Shown here piece by piece: positions 1 to 11,116 of a stretch of DNA of 64,000 nt. The notes under the pieces are model-generated. The model saw nothing but the letters and a program-made list of their open reading frames with translations, searched no databases and was not told the origin of the DNA. Positions within the stretch are counted from its first letter, which is position 1. Each line of letters starts with the position of its first letter. A program made the position numbers and the translations under genes. The stretch comes from Rhabdophis nuchalis (taxonomy: Eukaryota; Chordata; Lepidosauria; Squamata; Natricidae). The stretch lies in the NCBI GenBank assembly GCA_039707465.1, contig CM077648.1, forward strand, positions 76,198,119 through 76,262,118. The letters are read 5' to 3'.

Positions 1-301
1 CTGACAGGGAGTTCCATAGACCAGTGATCCTCTGGGTTAAAAAGTACTTCCTCTTACTTGTTTGAGGTCTAGCTATCAAAAGTTTCATGGAGTGCCCCTA
101 GTTCTAGTGTTGTGCGATAGGGAAAACAGTTTTCCCTTTTCTACTTTGTCCACACCGTGCATGATTTTATAGACTTCAATCAGGTCACCTCTCAGGCGCC
201 GTCGTTCTAGAGTGAAGAGGCCCAGTCATTGCAGCCTCAGATGGTAAGGAAGGTGTTCCAGCCCCCTAATCATTCTGGTTGCCCTCCTCTGCACCTTAAA
301 G
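1..301 (-). mobile_element. CR1-like LINE fragment (RT C-terminal part)
   Basis: Read on the minus strand, this stretch encodes broken pieces typical of the CR1 reverse transcriptase C-terminus: RRATRMIRGLE, then RRRLRGDLIEVYKIMHGVDK, then NTRTRG. Stops and frame changes show that it is dead. It runs off the left window edge and abuts a mariner-like end at about 302. Family call is from recognised motifs only. Confidence 0.7.
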
Positions 302-544
302 GCTTATAGAGTGCTGCTAGGGGCTGGGGAGCAAAAAAACCGTCCGATTTAGGCTACTTTCTGCTCTCCCCAGGCCCCAGGAGCTCTCTGGAAACCTGTA
401 TAAAGCTAGGCACAGCCTTTTTGGTGAAGGGGGTGGGGTTTCAGGTGGCAAAAAAATGCTGTATTCGATGTATAAGATGCACCCAGATTTTCAGCCTCTT
501 TTTAGAGGAAAAAAAGGTGCGTCTTATACTCTGAAAACTACGGT
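302..544 (-). mobile_element. mariner-like element, one end (truncated)
   Basis: The right edge reads, on the minus strand, as a variant of CCGTATTTTTCGGAGTATAA followed by GACGCACC. This is the terminal inverted repeat of the longer element at 59971-61552. The interior (GCTGTATTCGATGTATAAG, then CCCCAGGAGCTCTCTGGAA-like sequence) also resembles that copy. Only one end is present. A TA lies at the outer edge, as expected for Tc1/mariner-type targets. Confidence 0.6.
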
Positions 545-1714
545 AGTTGCTACTCAAAATATTATACCATGAATTGAATTCTTTCTTCTTACTTCTCATT
601 TAAGAAAATAATAGTAAAAGCCCTACAAAATATTGAGAGAAACTCAAAAGGAAGGGCTGTTTGGATTGTTGGTTTTTTTCCCCAATAGCATCTCATTTGT
701 TAAAAATAACCTAACAATAACAGGCACATACATTTATGTGAACTAAATGCATTGTAGTAAGCAGAATATGTAAATAAATCAAGCAGGATATTTCAATTTA
801 TCCATTTGATTTATAATCTGTCGTGTTCTTAGAACTCAGAGTAGCTAATAACATTTTAAAATCCCAGATTAATAATGCAAAAGCTAATCAGGTTCTGCTA
901 AGGTGACCTTGCATAAATACTACTTCAGAAAAATTGTTCTGATTCAGATTTTATAGGGTCTTTTTAAAAAGAGTTCCACAATCTTAAGACAAATGCCTGA
1001 AGGGTTTTAGTATCCGCAATTAATAGTTAGATTCTTTTCATATTAAAGCCCTTGATTATCACTAGTTCATGCACCTGATGAAAGATTATAACGTAGTTCA
1101 TCTTGTCTTGCTTTATTTTGATTCTTAACAATAAATATTGATTTCTATTCAATATATTCACTCCCAGAATAGAAGCAATGTCCATACTGAATCTAAGGTA
1201 CTGAATCAAGGAAGGATGACCACCAAACCCTCTGAAGAAATCTTTAAAAATTATGTTCTTCCCAATAAACTGAAACAAGTCCTTCATCAGGGTCATTGTT
1301 AGGATCTTGGAACCTGTAACTTCTTCAACACGAGGTTTTGTTAGTCTGTTAGCTTTTTCACTTATCCAACAAAGCATAGATATCCAAAAGTTGAGTTATT
1401 CATGTTAATTGTATAGACTTTATTTCAATATTAAACTTGGTAATATAATTAAAAGAGCTATTTAAAACCTAACAGGATGCATTATACTTTATAATTAATA
1501 ACCAATAGCATATTTGTATGCTTATATTGGTTGTTATATTGAATAGTTTAGTAATGTCATTTCACTCTGTGATTAGGCAAAAAAGTTAGATAAAATCAAT
1601 CACTTTCCTTTTCCTGTGACCAACAATCAGCTGCAGACTCTTCATCTGCCTCCTTCTTCCTCCTCCTTCCTCCTCCTCCTCCTCCATGACTCATTTGTGA
1701 GGATATTCCTATTT
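545..1714. other. AT-rich stretch without a recognised gene
   Basis: AT-rich sequence with a short TCC-rich tract at about 1647-1685. A minus-strand open frame of 116 codons (1027-1377) has no motif I recognise and no splice or promoter context that I would trust. Confidence 0.5.
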
Positions 1715-1722
1715 ATTTAGAC

Positions 1723-1837
1723 CAGAGGTTCCCAAACTTGGCAACTTTAAGACTTGTGGATTTCAACTCCCAGAATTCTCCAGCCAGCTCTGCTTGAAGT
1801 CCACAAGTCTTAAAGTTGCCAAGTTTGGGAACCTCTG
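1723..1837. mobile_element. palindromic hAT miniature element (CAGAGGTTCCC subtype)
   Basis: Near-perfect inverted repeat with ends CAGAGGTTCCCAAACTTGGC and its complement, and a short central loop (CCAGCCAGCTCTGCT). It is flanked by perfect 8-bp target duplications ATTTAGAC at 1715-1722 and 1838-1845. It has no coding capacity and must be moved in trans by a hAT transposase. Confidence 0.92.
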
Positions 1838-2017
1838 ATTTAGACCCTGTCCAAACCACCAATCATGCTGGGTAGTTATTTTAATAATTCCAGGCCTAAT
1901 TTGCTTTGAGATAGAAATCTCTGTCTGTACTATAACAAGATTCAGTTTAAAACCCTGAATATTATTAATTTCAAGTCCTTCGATAGGTACAGAGAAATAC
2001 GTGTAATAAAAATACAA

Positions 2018-2110
2018 TACAAAGAAGTTTCTTGGATGAGAAATGAAATGTTTTTAAGGATACTTTTGCCTTTTGAAAAGTATCTTTGGGACAACCATGA
2101 CCTGGATGAT
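2018..2110 (+). mobile_element. Penelope-like element 3'-end relic
   Basis: The segment AAGAAGTTTCTTGGATGAG, then AAATGAAATG, then CTTTGGGACAACCATGACC resembles the conserved tail that follows Penelope-like elements in fish and reptiles. A better copy is at 6890-7090. It holds a short stem (GTTTCT/AGAAAT) beside a GAAA box. Recognised by similarity to the other copy; no reverse transcriptase remains here. Confidence 0.5.
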
Positions 2111-2438
2111 TGGAAATATCTATTGACATAAAGACTCTAGCCTACTATTTAATACTTCAGTTTATGTTTGCTTTTAATAATTATCTCTCATAATGCAATG
2201 CAGCAATGATACAAGTAGAGGCCGGTGGGCTCTGGGAACTGAAATTCATACATATGGAAGGCATAAAGACTTGGGGAAGCTGTGGTGCCAGTCAAATAAA
2301 GTCTCAGGCAAACAACTGCTTCTTGGTAAAGGTCTACATGTTTATAGGAATCATCTAGTTGGAAGTCAACATGTCGATCATTTGAGAGGTTTGGCAAGAT
2401 GTTCATCAATTTTTGGAATGTGTCTCTGTCATGTAGAC

Positions 2439-2572
2439 CAGGGGTCCCCAACCTTTGCAACTTTAAGTCTAAAGGACTTTAGCTCCCAAATTCTCCAGCC
2501 AGCTTTGCTGGCTGGAGAAGTCTGGGAGCTGAAGTCCTTCAGACTTAAAGTTGCAAAGGTTGGGGACCCCTG
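2439..2572. mobile_element. palindromic hAT miniature element
   Basis: Ends CAGGGGTCCCCAACC and complement; the two arms pair over almost their whole length. Target duplication ATGTAGAC is perfect at 2431-2438 and 2573-2580. Non-coding. Confidence 0.93.
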
Positions 2573-2580
2573 ATGTAGAC

Positions 2581-3254
2581 CCTATTTAACTATATAATGG
2601 CATTTAGCCTTTCTGTAAGATGAGAGGTAGAACTAAGAAGGCTTTAGATGGAGGCACCATGCTGTTAGATTTCTAGCAGCTGTTTGGAATAGAAATGGAA
2701 GAAATGGTTTGTTGGACTGTGTGAAATTGCAGAGCACTGCAGTATGTCTGTAGGATGGAGGACAGAAGGATTTAAAGCCTGTAAAGATACCAACTCTGCT
2801 ATTGTATTGTAAGATGATTCAAAGATGCATACAGCTATTCAGAAATCCAGGAGCTGAAGCTCCCAAAGCGTAGTTAGGAGCAGCCTGGGACAGCAAAAGA
2901 AATTTCTGTCTTTGTGAAGGAAACTGAAAGCTGATAGGTAATAGGGAGACAGCAAATAATGGAAAACCCACTTGGCTAACTAAAAGTAGTAGAATATTCC
3001 TATGCAAAATATAATGGAACAAATTGGAAACAAAATAATCCCCTTGTTAATAAATCATGGAAAACAATAGCAAAAAGAACAAGCAGAGATAAACAGTGTA
3101 AGAAATAGAGTAGAATACCTAAAAGTAACAGAAGAAGAAAATTAGAATCCCTAAATTAACAGAAGAACAATTTCTGAAAATAGGATATTTGTAATACAAA
3201 CACAATAGTCCATGAAATACTGGAAATGCATGATAATAGTTTATTTTGTTAGCA
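2581..3254. other. no recognised gene
   Basis: Unique-looking sequence between two hAT insertions. Short open frames show no domain or codon pattern that I recognise. Confidence 0.45.
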
Positions 3255-3262
3255 GGTTCTCT

Positions 3263-3932
3263 CAGAGGCGTAGCGTGGGGGGTGCAGGGGGTGCCGGCCG
3301 CACCGGGCGCAACATCTGGGGGGGCGCGCTCCAGAGACCCGACTCGGAAGCTCTCCTCCGCGGGTCTCTGGAGTTGGCGGCGGCGCCGCCTGGGCGCTCC
3401 TGGGCCAGCGAGAGTCGGGGAGCGAACAGCGGCCAGTAGGGGCCAAACCCTCCCGGGCCATCCCCCGGCTGAGGCCAGCGCCGGCTCCTCGCACCCGCCA
3501 GCGCCACCCGAGGGGGCCAGGCGAGACTTAAAGGCGCAGGTCTTTCGAAGCAACGGCCGTGCGGAGACCCTGGAAGACTCCTCCGTTCCGAGCCAGCCAG
3601 AGGAGCGGCGACCTGGGCCCCGCGGCGGCCCGGGAAGACCCTCTTGCCCCGGCTTTCGGGCCGTCGCCCTCCGTAGAAAGGAGCGTCGGGTGTCCCAGGC
3701 CCGCACCACGCAAAGGGCGCCCGCTTCTCCCCAAGGCGAGGCAACGAGTGTCGGACCCGGATGGCCGAGCCCTTTGGGCAGCGGCTGCCCGCCGGATCCT
3801 CACGGGAGGTGCGTGGGCTCGCCGCTCGACACCACAAGAAGAGCTGCCTCCCCCGAGTGCTAAAATCCACGGTTTAGGGGGCGCAAATTACTTGCCTTGC
3901 CCCGGGTGCTGACAACCCACGCTACGCCACTG
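3263..3932. mobile_element. GC-rich non-autonomous hAT element
   Basis: Terminal inverted repeats CAGAGGCGTAGCGTGGG (left) and the complement of CAGTGGCGTAGCGTGGG (right) bound a 670-bp element. The 8-bp target duplication GGTTCTCT is perfect at 3255-3262 and 3933-3940. The inside is strikingly GC- and CpG-rich compared with its AT-rich surroundings, so long frames are open in several directions; none looks like a transposase or any other protein. The duplication lacks the central TA seen around the small palindromic elements, which suggests a different hAT branch. Confidence 0.9.
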
Positions 3933-3940
3933 GGTTCTCT

Positions 3941-4479
3941 ACAAGTTGATTTGTGCGTACTGCCCAGTTTGCTGCCATCACAAAATTCAAGCCTGTAACA
4001 AATGATGAATGCAACCAAACCAACTACATTTTTTGGGTTGACGCTCCTCTTTTTCTTTTTCTTCTCAGTGGTATCTCAGTGTCTTGGCATTCCATTTTTC
4101 ATCTGTCTGTTTTCCTTTTTGAGAATGAGCTGCTTTTTTAAGGTTGTTCTGCAGACAGAGCCTAAGTAGGAAATCACTAAGCATAAATACAAACACCACA
4201 TGCTCATGCACTCCAATGCTTGTTGCTCATTTTCCTATTCATTCAGATAAGAAATATGACGGATATCTCTATATTACTACCATCCTATTAAAACGATCAG
4301 ATTTGGGGGAGGAATAATATATTTTCTTTTTTTTAAATGTCAAAATTTAATATACAAGAGATGTGAAATGAATCATAAGACAGTTGGTGTAACATGGGTG
4401 ATAATGGTGCCAGCACCAAGCAGTAAAGTATACGAAATATACTCAAATATGAAAATATTTAATGCTAACTTGTCAAATA
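3941..4479. other. no recognised gene
   Basis: AT-rich sequence with pyrimidine tracts at about 4040-4130. No supported feature. Confidence 0.45.
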
Positions 4480-4487
4480 CTATAGAA

Positions 4488-4622
4488 CAGGGGTCTCCAA
4501 CCGTTGCAACTTTAAGTCTGAAGGACTTCAGCTCCCAGAATTCTCCAGCCAGCAATGCTGGCTGGAGAATTCTGGGAGCTGAAGTCCTTCAGACTTAAAG
4601 TTGCAAAGGTTGGAGACCCCTG
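4488..4622. mobile_element. palindromic hAT miniature element
   Basis: Ends CAGGGGTCTCCAACC and complement. Both arms carry the family core CTTTAAGTCTGAAGGACTTC, with the loop at CCAGCCAGCAATGCTGG. Perfect target duplication CTATAGAA at 4480-4487 and 4623-4630. Confidence 0.94.
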
Positions 4623-4630
4623 CTATAGAA

Positions 4631-6889
4631 GATGTTACCTTCAAATTACATAGTGTTCATAAAGCATTAAGGACTAATTCTGCTTCTTTCTGGTTAATTT
4701 ATAAACATCTTACCTCTTTTCAAATGAATATAACTGAATCTGAATTAATCTCCTTTCAGGATGGTCTCTTTTCATTCTTCACTATCCTGCTAGATTGACA
4801 ACTATCTGGAAGGTGCTCCCCACCAGTTGTCCAAGTCTTCTTTATTTGCCTCTCTTCCTTTTGTGTTGTTGCTTTCATTTGCTCACCCTGATCATAGAAA
4901 CTTCAAAAGAGGAGAGGGAAATGCTTTATACTTTCTCTGTTGCCAGTTATGGAGGACAGAAGTCAGGCAAATGAACAGTGACAATATTGGTGTGAGGAAA
5001 TAAATCAACCAGAGCCATATTTAGAGAAGTCTCAATAGATCATCATAGATGCTGTCATAGATACTGCCCACTCTTTAAATACAACTGGAGTGATCTAGTT
5101 TCAAGTCTACTTCTGTCGGAGAAGCCCACTGGATGACTTCGGGCCAATCACTATCTCTCAGATGAATGATCAAAGTGAAAGAAATCTATTTTTGCTGGCT
5201 ACTGCTTCTCTAACGGAGACTTCTGACTGATTGAAGCAAAGGGACAAAATTGGCACACTTTGCCAATTTGAAGTGGGGCACAGCTTCACGCTTTTGCTTC
5301 AAAGTAGCACTTTGATTGAAGCTCTAACAAAGTGAATGACTCCTTCAAAGATCTGCACAGCTCTTTTAACTACGCCCAGCTCTATTTCATCTCATGATGG
5401 ATTCCAAGGGTATGAGAACAAATTAAAGTTATTTGGCTTTAAGACACTACAAACTCTTTATTTCTATTTATATAATGTATATACAGTATGTGTCAGTGGA
5501 AAATCTCCAACCCCATTCTTACTGCAATATTCTATTGCATTTATTTTAGTGCATTCCTGTTTGACTCTTGTGGTACCCAAAATTCATAACACCCTATCAT
5601 GGCACATTGGGAATGTTACGATTAATGGCCTTTGTGAACCTATCTTTCTATGTCTGTTAAATCTTTTTAAGAGTGCACCGAACTCTTGCTCAAGCTCACA
5701 TGGAATAACAATCTGGTTTTTTTAAATCTCTCCTTTTATGCTATGCTGTTGTTTTTTACAGTTATCAAAATAAGGCTATCAGAGAACCCAGTCCATGTAG
5801 AATATACCAATGTACTGCAATGAACATAAATTGAACTTCTTTCTTTATTAAAAAATAATGTGATCTTGGGCAGAGTATATTCTGCTTTACTAAGGAAGAT
5901 TTCTTTGATCAAACTAGCCCAAGAGTATGTGTGGTAAGCTACTCTAAATGTAAATGAAGTGGAAAACATGTTGGTAAGAAATAACCAGGGAGGAGCTGTT
6001 TCCTTCCTCACAGAGGGAATTGTAGGGGAGCTCAATTATGATTTATTATGCACACAATGTTAAAATTATGCTAGATACTTTATGGTCAGGTAGGAAGGCA
6101 ATTGTCAGCAAATCATACTATCAAGGCAGGCAGAAAAAGTAATGTGATTTTATTGCTGCATTTGTCTATGAACTCATGAATATGCATAACACATCAAAGG
6201 AATATTTTCAAAATCTGAAACAGCTTAAATCCAGGGCAACATCAATATCCTCTTAGCTCATTGAGGTGTTCATAAAACCTACGGGTTTTGTTTATTTTAT
6301 TCTTGGTTTTTTTCTTTTAAAAAGTACACACATTCACACAAAGACCATAACCTTTTTAAATTGATTTCCATTATGACAAAAGTGTGTCTATGACTGAGGC
6401 ATCCATTTCTGTGAGTCATTTCATCACATGCACCTTAGACAAATTCATCTTAGAAGAAAGAAACAATCAGGAAAAAAGAAAGAAAAAACTGTACATATTT
6501 TGATAACACCATCATATCTAATCTCACTGATAAAAGCTTCTTGAATAGTTTAGCATTTCATATTTTTACTTTTTTTAAAATTAAAAATACACCCTTTCCG
6601 AAATGTATCCCTTTAGAGAGACGTTGAGGCCCCTGGGTGGTTTGTCTGTGTCCTCAGGGTCACCCGAGTAGTGCAAATGAGTGTGGAGCCTGAAAGGACT
6701 GTGTTGTGGAGCTGTGCTTTCTGGAGAATTGTTTTCTGCCCTGTGTCCCTTAACTGTTGAACAAAGACAACAGGCTGTTGAGGATGAGTCTGTGTTGTTT
6801 GCATCTTTGAAGTGCAAATAGTTCCTGTAGTCTGTAATTTTTCTGTAAACCTGTTCATATTTCCATTCTTGAAGAAATAGACATAGAAA
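4631..6889. other. mostly featureless; possible MIR-like SINE scrap
   Basis: No gene is supported. Around 5100-5165 the words GGATGACTTCGGGCCAATCAC resemble the conserved core of MIR-type tRNA SINEs. Open frames at 5336-5725 (+) and 5736-6035 (-) show no recognised domains. Confidence 0.4.
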
Positions 6890-7090
6890 AAGAACCCCCA
6901 GGTGGCCTCACTGACTCTCTAAAAAGAATGGAAATGACCAGCTGTCTGCGAGGAGTATAAATCCTTCCACTCCCTACTATCCAGTTAGAGCTGAAGAAGC
7001 TTCTTGGGTGAGAAGTGAAATGTCTTTAAAGAAAAACAAGAAAGTGTTTTGGAAAAGCATCTTTGGGACAACCACCATCATAGACAGAAG
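6890..7090 (+). mobile_element. Penelope-like element 3' region with hammerhead-like core
   Basis: The sequence CAGCTGTCTGCGAGGAGTAT, then AGCTGAAGAAGCTTCTTGGG, then TGAGAAGTGAAATGTC, then CATCTTTGGGACAACC is the conserved 3' part that I associate with Penelope-like retroelements. CTGAAGA (6991-6997), a stem GCTTCT/AGAAGT (6999-7016) and GAAA (7017-7020) resemble a hammerhead ribozyme core, which Penelope-like elements are known to carry. One extra A sits between CTGAAGA and the stem, so the match is imperfect. Confidence 0.55.
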
Positions 7091-7118
7091 AACGTGGCAT
7101 ACATTCCATGCAATAGAC

Positions 7119-7253
7119 GAGGGATCCCCAACCTTTGCAACTTTAAGTCTGAAGGACTTCAGCTCCCAGAATTCTCCAGCCAGCAAAGCTGGCTGGAGAA
7201 GTCTGGGAGCAGAAGTCCTTCAGACTTAAAGTTGCAAAGGTTGGGGACCCCTG
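7119..7253. mobile_element. palindromic hAT miniature element
   Basis: Ends GAGGGATCCCCAACC and complement of CAGGGGTCCCCAACC. Target duplication CAATAGAC (7111-7118) against CAGTAGAC (7254-7261), one mismatch. It lies about 30 bp after the Penelope-like tail. Confidence 0.9.
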
Positions 7254-7261
7254 CAGTAGAC

Positions 7262-8055
7262 AACCATGTATCTTTGACTTGCCAAAAGTCAGACAAAAAG
7301 ATGGTTTCCTTCTAAAATATAACATACACCCCCGCCCCCAAACACCTACATGTATCTTAAATGGGCAGAAGACTCCTATCCTGCTTTTATAGGAATATTT
7401 TGAATGTTATTTCAGTGTTTGTTTGTTTAGTTGTTTGAAACTGATCAGGTCAACAGTGAATATTTGCTGAGATTACTTTGTTTGAATTTGGAGGTGATAC
7501 CTTCTTTGAATCACTGTCGACCTTCTGATTAGCAAATACTGAACAAATTTCTGTAATAGAGTTATTAGATCCTGTTTGCAAGCAACTGGACAATACTAGA
7601 TGATTGAACAGTATTAAAAATTCTAGTGGTCACCACGTGTTTGCCATCCAGATCTACTAACCCTATTCTCTTGGGAGAGGTGGCGAGGAAAGCTGCGACT
7701 AGCAGGCCTGTTTCTTACAGTCAATATGTATTTGTTCCCACAGTTAATTTGTAAACTTAAACTTAAACATTCTAGCGTAGCTTTGTGCTTTGGAAAAGGC
7801 AGGAACTAATTTTGTAACAGGAATATATTAACAAAGTTAAAAGCCCTAGCCTATATATGAATTCTACTCTAATTAGAACAATTAGTCAAAGAGACAGTGC
7901 GAAAGAACTACTAGGGTGATTTAATGCTTACCGCCTTAAATTGTTTTCTGAGGTTATTCGTGTCACGTGATCACTACTGCAAAGTTTCCCTTAGCTTTGC
8001 AAAATACCACCCTTTGTACCATATTTCATACTATGTTATCAATCCATTTACAGTC
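7262..8055. other. no recognised gene
   Basis: Unique-looking AT-rich sequence with no supported feature. Confidence 0.45.
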
Positions 8056-8063
8056 CACTATAT

Positions 8064-8136
8064 CAGCAAAGCTGGCTGGAGAATTCTGGGAGCTGAAGTC
8101 CTTCAGACTTAAAGTTGCAAAGGTTGGAGACCCCTG
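8064..8136. mobile_element. half palindromic hAT element with intact target duplication
   Basis: Only the loop and right arm are present (CAGCAAAGCTGGCTGGAGAA through GGTTGGAGACCCCTG). An exact 8-bp duplication CACTATAT nevertheless flanks it at 8056-8063 and 8137-8144. The first three bases, CAG, are both the normal element terminus and part of the loop, so the left arm was probably lost by deletion between two CAG triplets after insertion. Confidence 0.9.
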
Positions 8137-8144
8137 CACTATAT

Positions 8145-10969
8145 AGTACATTGCAAAAAAATTAAATATGCTAATTCTTGGCTATTTCTTTGCATCCATT
8201 CCTATTCTTGAGATATACCTTCAAGCTTGCCTTGTAGTATAATAATAAAGACCTGTTACTGTTTCAATAGGCAAATGGGTAAAATACAGAAGCATCTACA
8301 CAAATGTTACCAGAAATTGATACAAAATTAGTTTTAAACATGTCCATTTTTTCTTAACATAGGATGCAACCAAGTTATGATGTAAATGGGAAGGAAGGTG
8401 TTATGAGACATATAGTTAGTAAAATTCAACATCACAATATAAATGTGATCTTATTCACGCAGGGACCTCTTTATTGTGGATCTGAGAAAAATTGAATTAT
8501 AAGATATGCCTAGATTATACTACCTGCATTATTTTTTTTTAAAAAAACCCGCTTTATTCTCAACAATTCCAGAAACAATATTAACTTTATATTGTGTTTG
8601 CTTTTCTGTAGAGCATTTTCTATCATTTTCACTATAGAGCTCTGTAGTCTCCTAAATCATCACAGGAGTTCATTTAGAAAAAGATGAATATGTAAAAAAA
8701 TATTTAGTCTCCTGCCATGACAGTCTAAATGTCCTAGTGTTAATACAGGAAATAAACAACATATGTGTGTGTGTTTATACATACATACACATATAAACAT
8801 ACACAGACATACAGACACACAGACACACACACACACACACACACACATATATCAGTGATTTTTTAACTGTAATTTTTCTACGCAAGAATCTGCAAAGTAA
8901 CTATGCTATATGGAATAATGTACTTATGAAGGCTACTGGGAACAAATTGTAAAAAAAAGCTCTATGATCAATACTTCAAGGGGTCTTATCTTATCAAGAT
9001 CCCTCCATTTATATAATGGCGAGATTCTTGGACATATAAACCATGAGATAGGACTAGGCATATAGTATAGAATGGCTCTAAAGCAACTCACTTTTTTTTT
9101 TATTAAAGGTGCTATTTTGTGAAATAAATAAGTCCTGGGAAACAAAATAGCATTCAGAAGATGCTCAGGTAGGCTCTTCCTTGATTGAAATATGAAATAT
9201 GAAACAGAAAACACAATTAAGATATTTAACTGTCATTGATCAATTCACAAATCCTGCCCACAGCCAGACAGGAAGCAATGGGGAAGGAGATGGGTTGGAA
9301 TGCAAGGAAGGGGGTAATGGAATGCAAGGGCAACAGCTTGGCAGTAAGACATACCAGCTTTCCAAAGTCACCTGCTGTGAAAGTCCACCAGAGTCTGTTC
9401 CCCAATCTAAAGTGGCAATGGGAGGGCCATATATTTGTGTGCAAAAATGTTAGAATTGGCTTCAATGCTTTTGTATCCATGTCAGTTCAATAAATTGTAC
9501 TCTTGGCAACAAAAAATGTCCCAGGAGTCTTTATTTGCTGTATGTACTGAGTGGGATGGTTGACAATAAACTGCTATCCTAGTCCTCCTGTGGAATCTAT
9601 TTCCTGTTCTTGTCTACCCTGAAGGGTCAACATTCCACTGCCTAACATTTCAGAAATTTGTCACAAATCACTATAAATTAGAGAGGATAACCAGTGGCTC
9701 TTAAGCATCATACACACCAAACCTTACTTCTTTTTTGTACTCTGCAATTGCTGAATATTAACAGCACATTAGTCTCTCCAATTTTGAGGGAGTAATGATG
9801 ATGAAAACTAAAAACAGGCATTGCATGTTCTAAACAAGGACCACACTCATCCACTGCCCCTTCTAAAACCCAAGAAAAAAGAGAACATTCCAAGTATCCA
9901 CATATGCATACCCATCACTTGGGATCATTGTTCCACTCACAATCCTTATTTTTTAAATCAGGCACATATTATATTTAATCATCAAAATGTTTCTCACTCA
10001 CCCCAAATGGAAACAACAATGAATTAGAGGGACTCATTAGAGGGACCATTAAGCTACTTCTGTACCTTAATATTACTTATGGTCTCACTTAGCCCTTCCA
10101 AAATCTCTTTTGCAGAAATTAAGTTCTGTTCCACAAAGAGTATGAAAAAGACTTGGGAATTGTTATGTTCTTCAAATGTTTTGGATAACAATTCCTATGA
10201 GTTTCAATCAACTAATGGTTGAGAAATTACAAGAATTGTAGAGATCAAAATATCATTAAATTGTTCATCCCTAGTGCAAAATCCTATGTATATTATGAAA
10301 GTTCTATCATAAAAGTGTCAACATAATGATTCAGAAAAGTTTAATCCAAATTTTCGCCTAACCATATGTTTAATCAGTCTCACAAGTGAGATGTCCCACA
10401 CAAGATAGAAGCTACCTCAATCATAAACAAACTAGACAAATAAAAGGTAAAGCATATTATATATGTCCAAATTCAGTTCCTTAATTTCCAGTTATTAAGA
10501 CAGAGATGATGAGTGGGGAGGTAAAGAGGTCAAATGCAGACATGTCTTATGACAATATCACTTGGGTTGGGGGTTGTTGTTTTTTTTGGCATAAGATGTC
10601 ACAATACAATTACATAATTGCATCATTTGTATGATTTCATGACAAATGTATCATCATTTTAACATCATCATAGTTTGCTATGGATATTAGTGTCTACATC
10701 AATGAGAGATAGTGCCAGAGCCAATAATAGTTAACTAGATGAACAATTAATGTTAACTTGTGTAAGACATTTTTGCAAAATATTCAAAATGTACAAATAT
10801 GAAACATCAACAAACTATCACCAAAAAAGTGAACATACAAAGTATGAAGAGTATTTGTATTCATTAGCCCATACTACTATGCTGTTAACAATAACCCAAC
10901 ATAAGTATTGCAAACAGGCAATCTGCAACTTAAGGCAGAGTAACTTTGTACAGCACAGTCATCCCTTTG
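8145..10969. other. no recognised gene; one dinucleotide repeat
   Basis: AT-rich sequence. A CA/GT tract is listed separately. The part from about 9229 to 9648 has an AATAAA at about 9488 and some retroviral LTR character, but I see no matching ends or target duplication. Confidence 0.4.
8764..8848. repeat. (GT/CA)n microsatellite, imperfect
   Basis: GTGTGTGT followed by alternating ACATAC units and then an uninterrupted CA run at 8822-8848. A minus-strand frame through it is a low-complexity artefact. Confidence 0.9.
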
Positions 10970-10977
10970 GGCTAGGT

Positions 10978-11108
10978 CAGGGGTCTGCAAAGTTGGCTCT
11001 TTTAAGACTGGTGGACTTCAACTCCCAGAGTTCCCCAGCCAGCTCTGGCTGGGAACTCTGGGAGTTGAAGTCCACCAGTCTTAAAAGAGCCAACTTTGCA
11101 GACCCCTG
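10978..11108. mobile_element. palindromic hAT miniature element (CAGGGGTCTGC subtype)
   Basis: Ends CAGGGGTCTGCAAAGTTGGC and complement; core reads AGACTGGTGGACTTCAACTC; arms are nearly identical complements. Perfect target duplication GGCTAGGT at 10970-10977 and 11109-11116. Confidence 0.93.
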
Positions 11109-11116
11109 GGCTAGGT

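Noticed and set aside
3119..3912. Several overlapping 75-205 codon frames in both strands
   Set aside because: They lie in the CpG-rich hAT element; low stop density from GC content explains them, and none shows a domain.
9229..9648. Possible solo LTR with AATAAA
   Set aside because: No matching TG...CA ends or target duplication could be placed.
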